A DNA stretch of 64,000 bases from positions 62,001 through 126,000 of the forward strand of contig NZ_CP086139.1 in the NCBI RefSeq assembly GCF_017565645.3. The letters run 5' to 3'. Position numbers and translations under genes: made by a program. Below the pieces are notes generated by a model. That model ran no database searches and had not been told where the DNA came from. It was given only the letters and a program-made list of their open reading frames with translations. The DNA comes from Bradyrhizobium barranii subsp. barranii. Its GTDB lineage: Bacteria; Pseudomonadota; Alphaproteobacteria; Rhizobiales; Xanthobacteraceae. Positions 20,684 to 29,333 of this stretch are shown here, piece after piece. Numbering within the stretch: position 1 is the first letter of the stretch; each line of letters begins with the position of its first letter.

Positions 20684-21200
20684 AACCCAATTCCTCACTA
20701 TCGCCTCCGCAATCCTGGACAATGTCGCAGCCCGCAAAAACCTCCGGTTCCGATAGATTACGGAATTATGACGGCACGAAAGCTTTCTCGCAAGCTGCCG
20801 TTTATGAATGTACCCCCCGTTCATCATTCTCGACATTTGACCAATCTTCTTTCGCGAATCGAGATTCGTAAGTCCGGTCTCGGCCGCGCGGCGCGAGAAT
20901 GCTGCTCCGATGCATGTTCCTGTTCCGGCTCTTTTTTGAGGATGCCGCCTTTGGACTGATTGCTCTCGATGAAGCGGGCCGCCATACTGACCCTGGGCTA
21001 CCGAAAGTATTTCGAGACCAATCTGGGCTGACGGCAGCATGAGGCCGATCACGTGTACTGTGGCTACCCGATTCGCTGGTGACGCCGGACTTCAAGAAGT
21101 TGAGACCATTTTGGCCCGCAGCATGATGACCGAATGAAGAAGGTCGGTCGGGGCGACGCTGGTGATTCCACAAAGTCGATAAGCAAAGCGATTCTTTGGA
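20684..21200. other. Intergenic stretch, nothing recognised
   Basis: Only short, compositionally weak frames on both strands. No hairpin with a T run or IS end was seen. Confidence 0.4.
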
Positions 21201-21212
21201 GTGCTGCTTTTC

Positions 21213-21689
21213 ATGATGCGCGATGGCAAACTATCCTTCAGGGCCGCTCGCCACGAGGACGCGGAGACGGTTTTCAGTATCACGAAGGCGTCAATCGCCG
21301 GACTTGGGGGAGCATCCTATTCTCGGGACCAAATCGAGAATTGGATGGGCGAGCGGACGTCCGCATTCTACGAAGAACTCATCGCCAAGGGACGAATGAC
21401 GGTGTGTGAGCACGAAGGTGTTGTGGTTGGATTTGTCGACGCCGAGCCGGGCGAAGTAACTAGGCTGTTCATATTGCCGGAGGCCGCAGGTGTCGGACTC
21501 GGTCGTCGGCTGCTCAAGATCGGGATAGCGCAAGCACGGATGGGCCATAGTGGGCCAATCAGGCTCGAGGCGACGATCAACGCCGAAGGCTTCTACCAAA
21601 AATGCGGCTTTCGAAGCGTGGGCCGAGGCCGTTTCTCTCATGGACTCGGCGGCGAGCCTATTGAGATCGTGCGGATGGAATTCTTGTGA
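21213..21689 (+). CDS. GNAT-family N-acetyltransferase
   Basis: The ATG at 21213 has GGAG about nine bases upstream; the frame could also begin at GTG 21201. The 158-residue protein shows the GNAT acetyl-CoA site (EVTRLFILPEAAGVGLGRRL: beta-4, then the Q/RxxGxG/A-type loop) and a C-terminal EATINAEGFYQKCGF segment. The acyl acceptor is unknown. It stands alone. Confidence 0.8.
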   Translation: MMRDGKLSFRAARHEDAETVFSITKASIAGLGGASYSRDQIENWMGERTSAFYEELIAKGRMTVCEHEGVVVGFVDAEPGEVTRLFILPEAAGVGLGRRLLKIGIAQARMGHSGPIRLEATINAEGFYQKCGFRSVGRGRFSHGLGGEPIEIVRMEFL

Positions 21690-22050
21690 ACTTCGACGTT
21701 CCAGCGTCCGTGCGGGCGTTGTCGGTATCGTCAAGTACCCGGCTCGGGCGCTCGGCGTTTCCTTTGGGTTTTCCGAATCTACCCCTCTTCCGGAAACCGG
21801 AAGTGGTACCAAAACGAAATTATGACTTGAGTGGTGGCACGGAGGCACCTGTCATCGATAGCTCTGGCAGAACCTTGATGCGTGGGGGGCCAGTCTCTCG
21901 GTGAGACTCTCGTAAAGGAAGGTCTCGCGCGATGATGGGACGGACCAAGCATCCATGGTGCGGTGAGGTATCGAGAGATTGAATCGTTTGGCCCTGATCG
22001 ATTCATAGAAAGCATTGGACCTTGCTTTTGCAGGAAGCGAGAATCCGCGC
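21690..22050. other. Intergenic stretch before the WGR gene
   Basis: No convincing frame is present. Confidence 0.4.
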
Positions 22051-22308
22051 ATGCCGAACTTCAAGCCCGCGCCGCTTCATCTTCGCCGCATCGACGCCAC
22101 GCGCAACATGCGGCGGTTCTACTTGCTTTCGATCCAGCCGACCTTATTCGGCGGGGTCTCGCTGATCCGCAACTGGGGCCGGATCGGCACCAATGGCCAG
22201 ACGATGGTGCAGACCTTTGACGGCAGCGATGAAGCGGGCGACGCATTCGGACGATTGGAGCGCGCCAAACGCAAACGTGGATACGCGGCTGTGGAGGAGA
22301 AGGTCTGA
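22051..22308 (+). CDS. WGR-domain protein (85 aa)
   Basis: A stand-alone WGR domain: after an N-terminal MRRFYLLSIQPTLFGG comes the signature RNWGRIGTNGQ (near residue 43), ending in a basic RAKRKRGY tail. WGR domains are thought to bind nucleic acid and occur in MolR and PARPs. Such short versions are common on rhizobial plasmids and ICEs. The first ATG after the weak upstream extension is used as start. Confidence 0.8.
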   Translation: MPNFKPAPLHLRRIDATRNMRRFYLLSIQPTLFGGVSLIRNWGRIGTNGQTMVQTFDGSDEAGDAFGRLERAKRKRGYAAVEEKV

Positions 22309-22418
22309 TAGTTCGTCAGTTTTCCGGGGATTGTGGCTCTGCCTGTGATATCGGCCCTACCCGTCCGGCGCTCTTCATGTCAGACGGAGGAAAATCACAG
22401 CAAGATGGAGCCTGTTCC

Positions 22419-22697
22419 ATGACCACCGCGAATGAAATCGCCGACAAGATCGCCACCGAGAACAGCCTGACAAAGACACAGGCGAAGGCCATCGTCGACG
22501 GCGTGTTCAAGGCGATCGCCGATGCAGCAGCGAGCGGGGCCGAGACAAGTATCGCCGGTTTCGGAAAATTCAAGGTCAAGGATACGCCTGCCCGCGAGGG
22601 TCGTAATCCGTCGACCGGCGCACCGATCGCGATCGCGGCTGCCAAGAAGCTGACCTTCACGCCAGCCAAAGCCATCAAGGACGTCCTCAACGGATGA
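22419..22697 (+). CDS. HU-family DNA-binding protein
   Basis: The 92-residue protein has the HU/IHF fold signatures: helical N-terminus ([19 protein letters not shown]), [20 protein letters not shown] (beta-arm region) and a C-terminal helix with PAKAIKDVL. It bends and compacts DNA. The ATG at 22419 is preferred over an upstream frame extension because HU proteins begin there. Confidence 0.93.
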   Translation: MTTANEIADKIATENSLTKTQAKAIVDGVFKAIADAAASGAETSIAGFGKFKVKDTPAREGRNPSTGAPIAIAAAKKLTFTPAKAIKDVLNG

Positions 22698-22735
22698 GCG
22701 GAGCCGTTGCACCGTCGTGGTGTAAGTCGCTAGAC

Positions 22736-22755
22736 GAGGGGGCTCACGCCCCCTC
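22736..22755. terminator. Hairpin between the HU gene and the convergent small ORF
   Basis: GAGGGGGC (22736-22743), loop TCAC, GCCCCCTC (22748-22755). It lies between convergent genes and overlaps the small ORF's stop. No strong T run follows, so a terminator role is likely but not certain. Confidence 0.45.
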
Positions 22756-22890
22756 CTCCTCGGCCGCGAGTGCTTCGTCGCGCCGGCGGATGAGCTCGGC
22801 CAGTTCGGCTTCGAGCGCCTTGCGCTCCGCGGGCGTGAACAAGCAATCCCGCAGCTCGGCGCGCAATTCCTCGATGGTGTCGATGATCAT
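22744..22890 (-). CDS. Small charged protein (48 aa) downstream of the DUF736 gene
   Basis: ATG 22890 reads [19 protein letters not shown], then [20 protein letters not shown], with a glutamate-rich end. It is predicted as a helical pair. The codon pattern is strongly coding (GC-rich third positions). It follows the DUF736 gene by 63 bases in the same direction and is plausibly co-transcribed despite the hairpin between them. Confidence 0.55.
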   Translation of the reverse strand: MIIDTIEELRAELRDCLFTPAERKALEAELAELIRRRDEALAAEEEGA

Positions 22891-22913
22891 GAAGGCGTCT
22901 CCGATTGAAAGGA

Positions 22914-22944
22914 AGAAGGCCCCGCCTCGCGGCGGAGCCCTCTG
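22914..22944 (-). terminator. Terminator-like hairpin after the DUF736 gene
   Basis: On the minus strand GGCTCCGCC, loop GCGA, GGCGGGGCC, then TTCTTCC. One mismatch in the stem. Confidence 0.45.
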
Positions 22945-22953
22945 GCGGAAGCC

Positions 22954-23268
22954 TCAGTCCCGGTTCGGCCGGGACCAGATCAGCTGCAGGCCTTCCTCGC
23001 CCTCAACCTCGATCAGAGTGGCGTAGATCGGAGCGGGGAAGCTCGGGTCATCCAGCTTGACCGAGAGGTAGTCGCGGCCCTCGTTGGAGACCTTCTGCCA
23101 GGCAGCGCCGAGTTCGACATTCGCTCCTGCGAAGATGCGGAAGTGCGGTCCCTTCTCGGAGGGGTTCTCGACGCGGACCAGCTTGGCCTTGACGTTGAGG
23201 TTGAGAGTCTTGATCGTCCCCGTAAAGCCGCCGTTGCCGTTCGAGGTAAAGGTGCCGATGGTAGCCAT
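22954..23268 (-). CDS. DUF736 family protein
   Basis: The 104-residue protein begins [20 protein letters not shown], the conserved DUF736 start, and continues with [18 protein letters not shown] and [12 protein letters not shown]. The ATG at 23268 is chosen because it matches the family; the frame extends much further upstream. DUF736 proteins are a marker of alphaproteobacterial plasmids and ICEs, and their function is unknown. It usually lies near ArdC and ParB-like genes, as here. Confidence 0.92.
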   Translation of the reverse strand: MATIGTFTSNGNGGFTGTIKTLNLNVKAKLVRVENPSEKGPHFRIFAGANVELGAAWQKVSNEGRDYLSVKLDDPSFPAPIYATLIEVEGEEGLQLIWSRPNRD

Positions 23269-24026
23269 TGTCTCATTCCCTTTGTTTTCTCGGGCCGCGC
23301 CTATCGCGACCTCGATGGCGGTCGTGAGACCGGAGGCGATCGACCTGCACCCGAAGGGCCGAAACAAAGTGAAGGGCGGCCGGAAGCGACTTTCTTGAAC
23401 CGCGAGGAATGGCGCGCAGCGACAGGGGAAGAAAGTCGAGGACGGACGTTGCGGGGACAAGATCGAGAGCACGCGTAGCGGGATCGGCCTTCGGTCAGAC
23501 CAGCCTCTATCGAGGACGCAGATGGGTGTGCCCGTCACGAAAACACGGGGAATGAAGACAGGCGCCGCGGGCCATTCGGATCTCGAGGCAAACGAGTGCG
23601 GGGTAACGAGACGCGGTCGTCCTCAACGTGGCCACTTTAGCGCCGCGCATCCTCTGTGAGAGGGGATCGCCGCTTTCAGCAATCTCGGCGTATCCGTCGA
23701 GTCGCTGACGCAAGATCGCCAACGAACTGCCGACGTGCTTGTCGTGCGGATGCAACCTCGCCGCACAAGATCCATGCCGCCGATCAACTTCGGAAGGCAC
23801 CATCGCCAGCGATCTGCCATAACGCAATCACGAGCGGCATCCGCAAGAGGGCTCCGCCGCGAGGCGGCGCCGCTTTTCTGTTCGAACGTGGCGTGCCACC
23901 TACAAGACGCAAGCGCAACAAGCGCTACTAGCGAGGTGGAATGCACGATGGCGCGAAGGAAAATCGTGCGCACCGCGATTGGGAAGGGCACAACGCTCCC
24001 CCCTCGGATGCACGGAGCATGAAACA
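23269..24026. other. Gene-poor 0.76-kb gap with a plus-strand terminator-like hairpin
   Basis: No frame looks like a real gene. A hairpin GGCTCCGCC (23850-23858), loop GCGA, GGCGGCGCC (23863-23871), followed by GCTTTTCTG, resembles a plus-strand terminator. Its stem resembles the one after DUF736. It may end an untranslated RNA or be a duplicated element. Confidence 0.4.
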
Positions 24027-24947
24027 TCAGGCGGCCTCCTGCTCGTTCTCGGCCTTCGGCTGAAGGCTGTGCAGATACGCAACCGCGCGCTGCGCATGGG
24101 CCGCAGCCGAGAAGATTGCGCGCCGGTCATTGGAAAGCACTTTGATCCAGCTCGCCACATACGCCGCGTGGTCGGGCCTCGGCTCGAGCTCAGGGACGAT
24201 GCCGAGATCTGCGCAGACCAGGGCGGATCCTATTTCTGCTAAAAGTTCTTCGCGGGCTCGCTCACTACGATCCTTCGCGTAGCGGCTGAGATCGCGGCCA
24301 ACACGGCTCGCCGTCCAATGAATATGTTCATGGGCGCTCACCGCCACATATGACGCGGCATCACGGAAACTTTCGAAGATGGGCATTTGGATGCTATCGC
24401 TCGATGGTGAATAGAATGCCCGCGAACCGCCATGCCGGATTACGGAGCCGGTGTTGGCGAAGAAACGATCGGCGTGCTCGATCCGCGCGACGGGATCGAG
24501 GATCGGCGTCGGTCGGTGATGAAAGTGTTCGGGCAAACCTGTGATCTGCTCGACGTTGAACACGCTGTACGTCTTGAGAAACGGGATGTCCCGCTCGACC
24601 TCGCCGCCGTGTTCATCCGTCTCGGTCTTGGTAAACCGGCTGGCATAGATGACGGTTGATCCCGTCTCGCCCTTGCGGACATGGGCTCCGAGCTCGATCG
24701 ACTGCCTGAACGTCATCCAGATCGGCGAGGTAAAGCCGCGGGCCAACCCTTCCGACCACAACAGCAGCACATTCATGCCAGTGTACGGTTCGCCATTGTG
24801 GCGCAGCGGCCGGGTGATCCGGCCGGTGGCGTTGCCGGCGTTCCAGGGCTGCACCCAAGGGCGCACACCCTTCTCCAGATCGGCGACGATGCGTTCTGTG
24901 ATCCGCGCATAGATGTCGGCGCGTCCGCCTTCGTTCTTCCTATTCAT
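24027..24947 (-). CDS. ArdC-like antirestriction protein (zincin-like, DUF1738)
   Basis: The 306-residue protein begins at ATG 24947. The N-terminal ssDNA-binding ArdC domain (RITERIVADLEKGVRPWVQPW, GEPYTGMNVLLLW) is followed by a metallopeptidase-like domain with HEHIH (206-210), an HExxH motif. ArdC proteins protect incoming plasmid DNA from restriction during conjugation. It belongs to the element's establishment functions. Confidence 0.92.
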   Translation of the reverse strand: MNRKNEGGRADIYARITERIVADLEKGVRPWVQPWNAGNATGRITRPLRHNGEPYTGMNVLLLWSEGLARGFTSPIWMTFRQSIELGAHVRKGETGSTVIYASRFTKTETDEHGGEVERDIPFLKTYSVFNVEQITGLPEHFHHRPTPILDPVARIEHADRFFANTGSVIRHGGSRAFYSPSSDSIQMPIFESFRDAASYVAVSAHEHIHWTASRVGRDLSRYAKDRSERAREELLAEIGSALVCADLGIVPELEPRPDHAAYVASWIKVLSNDRRAIFSAAAHAQRAVAYLHSLQPKAENEQEAA

Positions 24948-25222
24948 TTTCTTGAACCTCCGTCTTGGAGCCGCGCCCATCGCGGCCCGTCACGGCGGTC
25001 CGTTGCCGGGGAATTCAGGAGGACGGCGCACCCTGGCCGCAACGAAGTGGAGGGCGGCGAAGCCGCTGCGCCGGCCTCCGGCCCTGGCAGGACCGACAGC
25101 CGGGACGGCCGCGGGGGCGCGGCCTGCTCCCCTTCGCCCGCCCTTCCCCTTGCTCTTTTCGAGCATCGCGATCTGGACGTTCGGCGAACGCGCGCGCTGC
25201 ATGGCGACGGCCGCGACATGAC

Positions 25223-25250
25223 AAAAGGCCGGACCCATGCGGGTCCGGCC
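25223..25250 (-). terminator. Rho-independent terminator on the minus strand
   Basis: GGCCGGACCC (25227-25236) and GGGTCCGGCC (25241-25250) form a perfect ten-base stem. On the minus strand it is followed by TTTTGT. It ends the 25303-25890 gene. Confidence 0.82.
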
Positions 25251-25302
25251 CGGAGATGCAGCGATGGAAAGAGGGCGAGGCCGAAGCCTCGCCCGGTGCG
25301 GC

Positions 25303-25890
25303 TCAGCCGAGAGCTTCCATCTGGAGCGCGGCCGCCTTGCGATCGACGGCGTTGCCGGGATTCTCGATCGGACGCTCGAAAGGCTTCCAGTGCTCGCCGA
25401 CGACCTGCTCGTAGGCTGCGATCGCGCCTTCGGCAGCCATGCGCAGTGCGTGTGACTGAAGCGCCATGTCGGCGGCGAATTCGCGCTTGCGCTGCGCGGC
25501 GCCGTCGAAGCCGACCGGACCATCGAGGTCCTCGTCGCGAGCGTCGTTGGCGGCCTTCGCCGTAGCGTCGCGGGCTTCCGTCACCGCGCGGCTGTAGAAC
25601 TGGCCCGCGCCGTGGGCGGAGCCGACATAGGCGCCGACGATCCGCTGCAGATGGATCTGCATCGCGCGCTCGCCGAGGCCTTCGCTGAGGCTCGTGGCCG
25701 TCTCGACGATCAGGCGCTCATGGAGATCGCGGATGCCGTCACTATCGAGGACGGGAAGGCCGAAGCTTTCGGAGATGCGGGTGGCCTGGGTAGCGTCGGG
25801 GCAGGCGAGGCGGACCATTTCGAGGGTGGTGCCCTTGCGGAGCTGGACGACCTTGGCGGACTGGCGGGGAGCGCGAGCGGTCTTGGTCAT
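25303..25890 (-). CDS. Hypothetical plasmid/ICE protein (195 aa)
   Basis: The start at 25890 gives a basic N-terminus, then a mostly helical protein (LHERLIVETATSLSEGLGER, QIHLQRIVGAYVGSAHGAG). It has its own strong terminator. It belongs to the conserved cluster seen with DUF736 and ArdC genes in rhizobial elements. No function is known to me and no catalytic motif is visible. Confidence 0.72.
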   Translation of the reverse strand: MTKTARAPRQSAKVVQLRKGTTLEMVRLACPDATQATRISESFGLPVLDSDGIRDLHERLIVETATSLSEGLGERAMQIHLQRIVGAYVGSAHGAGQFYSRAVTEARDATAKAANDARDEDLDGPVGFDGAAQRKREFAADMALQSHALRMAAEGAIAAYEQVVGEHWKPFERPIENPGNAVDRKAAALQMEALG

Positions 25891-26228
25891 GAAAACATCC
25901 TTTCCTTCGGTTTCTCCCTGAAGGCTTGGGCCGGCTCCTGCCGGTCCTCCCTTCGGGTGCGATCGAAAAAAACCGGCGGAAAGACGGGCGCTTCAGGGTC
26001 CGGGGCTGCCGGATCGAGCGGAGCGGGTTTGCGGACAAGCAGGGCTTTCAGCCCTCGCGCGGGACGCGGACCCGCTTTGCCGAGATCGGCGGACCCGGCC
26101 GCAACGCGGCGCGACAGCGGCCTTGAAGCGCCCGGCCGCCGGTTTACGAGCGCGACAAACCCGAGGGGAGATCCGGTGGACCGGAACGATGAACGAGAAA
26201 ACCGCGCGGCAAGGATCGCCATGACCTG
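25891..26228. other. Gap of about 340 bases, no gene seen
   Basis: High-GC leader-like sequence upstream of the 25303-25890 gene on the minus strand. Confidence 0.4.
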
Positions 26229-26405
26229 TCACGAACCCACGCGTCGCTCCAGATATCGCGATCGGCAGCGATAGATATCGGACAAGTCGAATCCACCGAG
26301 GCTGTCGGCGTTCCGCCAAGTTAAGATGAAGTTCGCGACGCCGCACCATTGGCCGGCATCGATCATGGCAATGCGAAGCCGCTCGAATGCCGCGCGCGTT
26401 GTCAT
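26229..26405 (-). CDS. Small DUF7673-like protein (58 aa)
   Basis: ATG 26405 reads AAFERLRIAMIDAGQWCGVA, then NFILTWRNADSLGGFDLSD. The segment VANFLLxWxNAxxxGGFDLxDL is a recurring small plasmid-domain pattern (DUF7673, from memory). Its ATG overlaps the stop of the upstream gene by four bases, showing translational coupling in a three-gene minus-strand run. Confidence 0.6.
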   Translation of the reverse strand: MTTRAAFERLRIAMIDAGQWCGVANFILTWRNADSLGGFDLSDIYRCRSRYLERRVGS

Positions 26406-26800
26406 CCATGGTGCCGATCCCCATGGCTGCGCGATCGCACAGCAAGGCCGGCCCGATTGCACGGGCCGCGCGCGTCAGGCCAATCGAAGGCAAGTCCGTT
26501 GCGAACACAGTACGCCGCGATAGCCGCATCCTGCCGCGCGAGCTTGCGGGCCAGTGCGTCGATCTCCGACTGGCGTTCCGCCGTGATTGCAGCGAGAAGC
26601 GAGCGATACCGCTCGAGGAAGGCACTCGGGTCCGGCGCCCTGCCCCGCCGATAACCGGCGCGTTTCGGCTTTAATTGCGGGATCAGCGCTGTCATCCGCC
26701 GCGTGATCTGGCGGTCGATCAAGTCGAGCTGGCGCTGAATCTGCCGCCGAGCCTCCTGCATGCGGCGAAGGCGCGCCAGACAATCCTGGGATGCGCTCAT
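26402..26800 (-). CDS. Hypothetical coiled-coil protein (132 aa)
   Basis: The protein is arginine/glutamine-rich with long helices: LARLRRMQEARRQIQRQLDL near the start and ERYRSLLAAITAERQSEIDA in the middle. ATGA overlaps link it to both neighbours. No family is recognised. Likely co-translated with the DUF7007-like gene upstream, now IS-interrupted, so expression may depend on a new promoter. Confidence 0.6.
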   Translation of the reverse strand: MSASQDCLARLRRMQEARRQIQRQLDLIDRQITRRMTALIPQLKPKRAGYRRGRAPDPSAFLERYRSLLAAITAERQSEIDALARKLARQDAAIAAYCVRNGLAFDWPDARGPCNRAGLAVRSRSHGDRHHG

Positions 26801-27213
26801 GTGACCCTCCCGGTCTGCCAGCCGACGAAGTCCGATGGCCCGCCATAGACCTGGTGCCGGTCCGGGTCGATCACGAAGCCAAAGCGTCCAACCTCATATT
26901 CGGAGGATGGAACGAGGAAGCGCCGCTCCTCCGTTCCAGCTCCGCGCCTGCCGCCTGGCGTTGCAACGCACTCCACGAAGCCTTCGCAGCGACTTGAGGT
27001 GATCGCCGAGATGACGATCCAATCATTGGCATGTGTCAGCGCGAAACTGCGACGATCCTTCTCGTGGGACTCGCCCAGTGCGAGCACAGTGCCGAAGATC
27101 GTCTCCCAGGCGTCCGGCCATGAATTCTTGATCGTGCGTTCGGCGCAGCGGCGCTCGAACGCGGTGAAGAGATGCGGAAAGGTGATCGCGACGATCGCCC
27201 ATTCCGCATCTTC

Positions 27214-27505
27214 CTTATATGATGATTGGTCAAGCCATCGGCTCTCCATTGTTTTGCTCCATTAGTTTGGCCTCCAGTATCCAGGTGAACCCAGGTCTTT
27301 CCTCGACCGGTAAACAGCCGGGACAACCTTATATCCGGTCGCTGCGCCAAGCAGCGGCACCACATTCCCGCATTCGATGGGCTGGGCTCAGGAAGGCGCT
27401 ACCATCCTCATACTCGGCTGTTTAAGCCAAAGAAGACTTCCGGTTCGCCCGCCTGGATCTGCTGAAGCTGATCAGGCTTCAGTAGATGACGATGTGGAGC
27501 AGTTT
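27214..27505 (-). ncRNA. Candidate bridge RNA region of the IS110-family element
   Basis: These 292 noncoding bases lie 3' of the transposase inside the element. Two strong hairpins are seen: GCTTCAG/CTGAAGC (27462-27468 with 27476-27482) and CGCTGC/GCAGCG (27340-27345 with 27351-27356). A long structured 3' noncoding end is where IS1111-group elements encode their bridge RNA. Transcript ends and guide loops were not resolved. Confidence 0.4.
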
Positions 27506-28666
27506 CTACGCATTCTTCAGCTTCGCCCCGTCAATCACGACGCCAACCGTCACATATTTCCACAAAGCAACGAGTAGTTTGCGGGCGAGTGCGACAACGA
27601 TTTTCTTGCGCTGGGCAGAACCACTCGATGCTGCTCGCTGCCGGAACCAGCGGGTTAGCGCAGAATCAGGCTGATGGCGCAGCCAGAGCCAGGCCAGCTG
27701 TATCATCGTGGTGCGTAACCGCGGGTTGCCAGCTTTCGACACTCCTTGATCACGATCAACGGATCCGCTCTGCCACGGTGTTGGTGCTAATCCCGCGTAA
27801 GCCGCGATTTGTCGGCGATTGTCAAAGTGCCTGTAAAAGCCTTCCGTCCAGAGCAGAGATGCGAACTCAGGTCCGATACAACGCACGTTCTCGAGCATGG
27901 AAATGGCGCTATTTGCCTCTTTCCGTTCGGACGCCAGAAGCTTATCGCGCTCCGCCTCGATCACTTTGATCTGCTCGATCACCAATTCAAGACGGTCAAG
28001 TTCTCGCGATATCTGGGCTTTCAAGAAAGGTGCGAGCGGCCGACCATCGCCAGTGCGAAGCCCTTCGAGGCGAGATCGTCGATCGCGATTCAGTGGTCGG
28101 TAGCCCGAAATACCTTGTGCGAACAGAAGTCCCTCAATCCGGTTGACGTGCGTCAGTCGCTCGACAACCAGGGCTTTCCTTTCCCGGACGAGCCGACGCC
28201 GGTCTTCCTCGTCATGGGATGGAATCCGAACCATCGCACATGTTCGTGGCTCACCCCGTTTGAACGACATAAGTGCGCGGACGAGTGTTTCTCCGTCGAT
28301 ACGATCGGTTTTAGCTCGGCGTGCTTTTCTGGGCACCGCTATCGATGTCGCATCCACCACATGGCTCTCAACACCTTCGTCGGCCAAGACGCGATGGACC
28401 CAGAACCCATCAAGGCCTGCCTCCTGGATAACGATCACGGGGAGCCAAGAATCGGTCTTACGGTGCGCCCTGGCGCGGAGCTCGTTGAGCAAGCTGAGCA
28501 GCCGTCCGATCTGGCCGGCTGGGAGACCCTTCCGCGCCATCTTGGTATCGATGGCCGGCACGAATGAAGTCACCAGCCAAGTTGACTGGCTCAACTCCAC
28601 CGAGACGTAAATTGCCTTGGCTACATCCATCCGGGTTTCCGCTGCTTGCTGAGACATCACTTTCAT
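27506..28666 (-). CDS. IS110-family transposase (DEDD plus serine type)
   Basis: The 386-residue protein has an N-terminal RuvC-like DEDD domain (RMDVAKAIYVSVEL; VIVIQEAGLDG; KTDRIDGETL) and a C-terminal Transposase_20 domain: a helix-hairpin-helix (LENVRCIGPEFASLL), then SVDRDQGVSKAGNPRLR, carrying the conserved serine, and TMIQLAWLWLR. It appears intact. Recombination in this family is guided by an element-encoded bridge RNA. Confidence 0.93.
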   Translation of the reverse strand: MKVMSQQAAETRMDVAKAIYVSVELSQSTWLVTSFVPAIDTKMARKGLPAGQIGRLLSLLNELRARAHRKTDSWLPVIVIQEAGLDGFWVHRVLADEGVESHVVDATSIAVPRKARRAKTDRIDGETLVRALMSFKRGEPRTCAMVRIPSHDEEDRRRLVRERKALVVERLTHVNRIEGLLFAQGISGYRPLNRDRRSRLEGLRTGDGRPLAPFLKAQISRELDRLELVIEQIKVIEAERDKLLASERKEANSAISMLENVRCIGPEFASLLWTEGFYRHFDNRRQIAAYAGLAPTPWQSGSVDRDQGVSKAGNPRLRTTMIQLAWLWLRHQPDSALTRWFRQRAASSGSAQRKKIVVALARKLLVALWKYVTVGVVIDGAKLKNA

Positions 28667-29276
28667 CTGTACTCGCTCCCCATGATTACGACTTGCCCAG
28701 CCTTTCGCCGGCCGGCGCCGACGTCAATCATGGGACTCGTACCAGCCGCCCTTCGATCGCAGTGTGGGATGGACCTTGCGGTTTCGCTCGGCCGAGAGCT
28801 TGAAGCCGCCATGTCCAGCGGTCGAGTGCCGCTCGATGCCTTCCGCATAGAGGGTCGCGCCCTGCGAGGCGCCCCAGGGCGTATGGGCACGCGAATCCAC
28901 CTCGACCCGGCCGAGCATTTTGCGCTCGCGTTGATGCTCGGCGTTTTCGAATACGGCGGCGCGGAATGCCGCCTCGTCGGCGAGCTCGCCGGAATGGCCG
29001 TAGAAATCGTTGCGCTTCCATTCGTCCATTGGTCGAGGAATGCGCCAGGCTGTGACGAGATAATGCCGGCCGTCGCGGCCGGGCGCCATCGCGAACGCCG
29101 TCTCGCCGACAAGTGCGACGAGAAGGCCGTCAGCGCCGCGGCCGAAAGCGACTGTGGGAAATTCAGGCACGGTTTGGTGCTGGCGGGCGGGAGATGACGC
29201 ATTCAGCCTGCCGTCCAGTCCCTCGGTGACATGCGCGGACATCGTGTCCTCCGTGTTTGCGGGTGTGGAAACAGTA

Positions 29277-29301
29277 CCGCCGCCGGCCTGGCCGGCGGCG
29301 G
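29277..29301. repeat. Perfect GC-rich inverted repeat between the ParB-like and DUF7007-like genes
   Basis: CCGCCGCCGGCC (29277-29288), one base, then GGCCGGCGGCGG (29290-29301). It sits after the ParB-like gene and before the next gene on the same strand. It could be a terminator without a T run, an attenuator, or a binding site. Confidence 0.5.
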
Positions 29302-29333
29302 CAGATCGTTCGGAGCAAGAAGGCGGCGGGCTA

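Larger units (their letters stand above)
27214..28735 (-). mobile_element. IS110-family insertion sequence (about 1.52 kb)
   Basis: Boundaries are inferred from where the interrupted gene's coding sequence stops and resumes (28736 and 27213). One transposase ORF fills most of it. There are 69 noncoding bases before and 292 after the transposase. No long terminal inverted repeats or target duplication are seen, as expected for this family. A subterminal inverted repeat, CCCATGATT with AATCATGGG, lies in the upstream end. The boundary may be off by a few bases. Confidence 0.75.
26797..29242 (-). pseudogene. DUF7007-like protein gene interrupted by the IS110-family element
   Basis: The 5' part starts at ATG 29242 (MSAHVTEGLDGR, AGGAC upstream) and runs to the codon GAG at 28736: LATAWRI-like LVTAWRIPRPMDEWKRNDFY and ends KGGWYE. 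The 3' part resumes at 27213 with EDAEWAIVAITFPHLFTA and ends GWQTGRVT at 26797. Joined, they give a continuous frame of 307 codons with the seam KGGWYE|EDAEW. Family naming as DUF7007 is from memory. The protein's role is unknown; it belongs to the conserved plasmid block. Confidence 0.75.
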
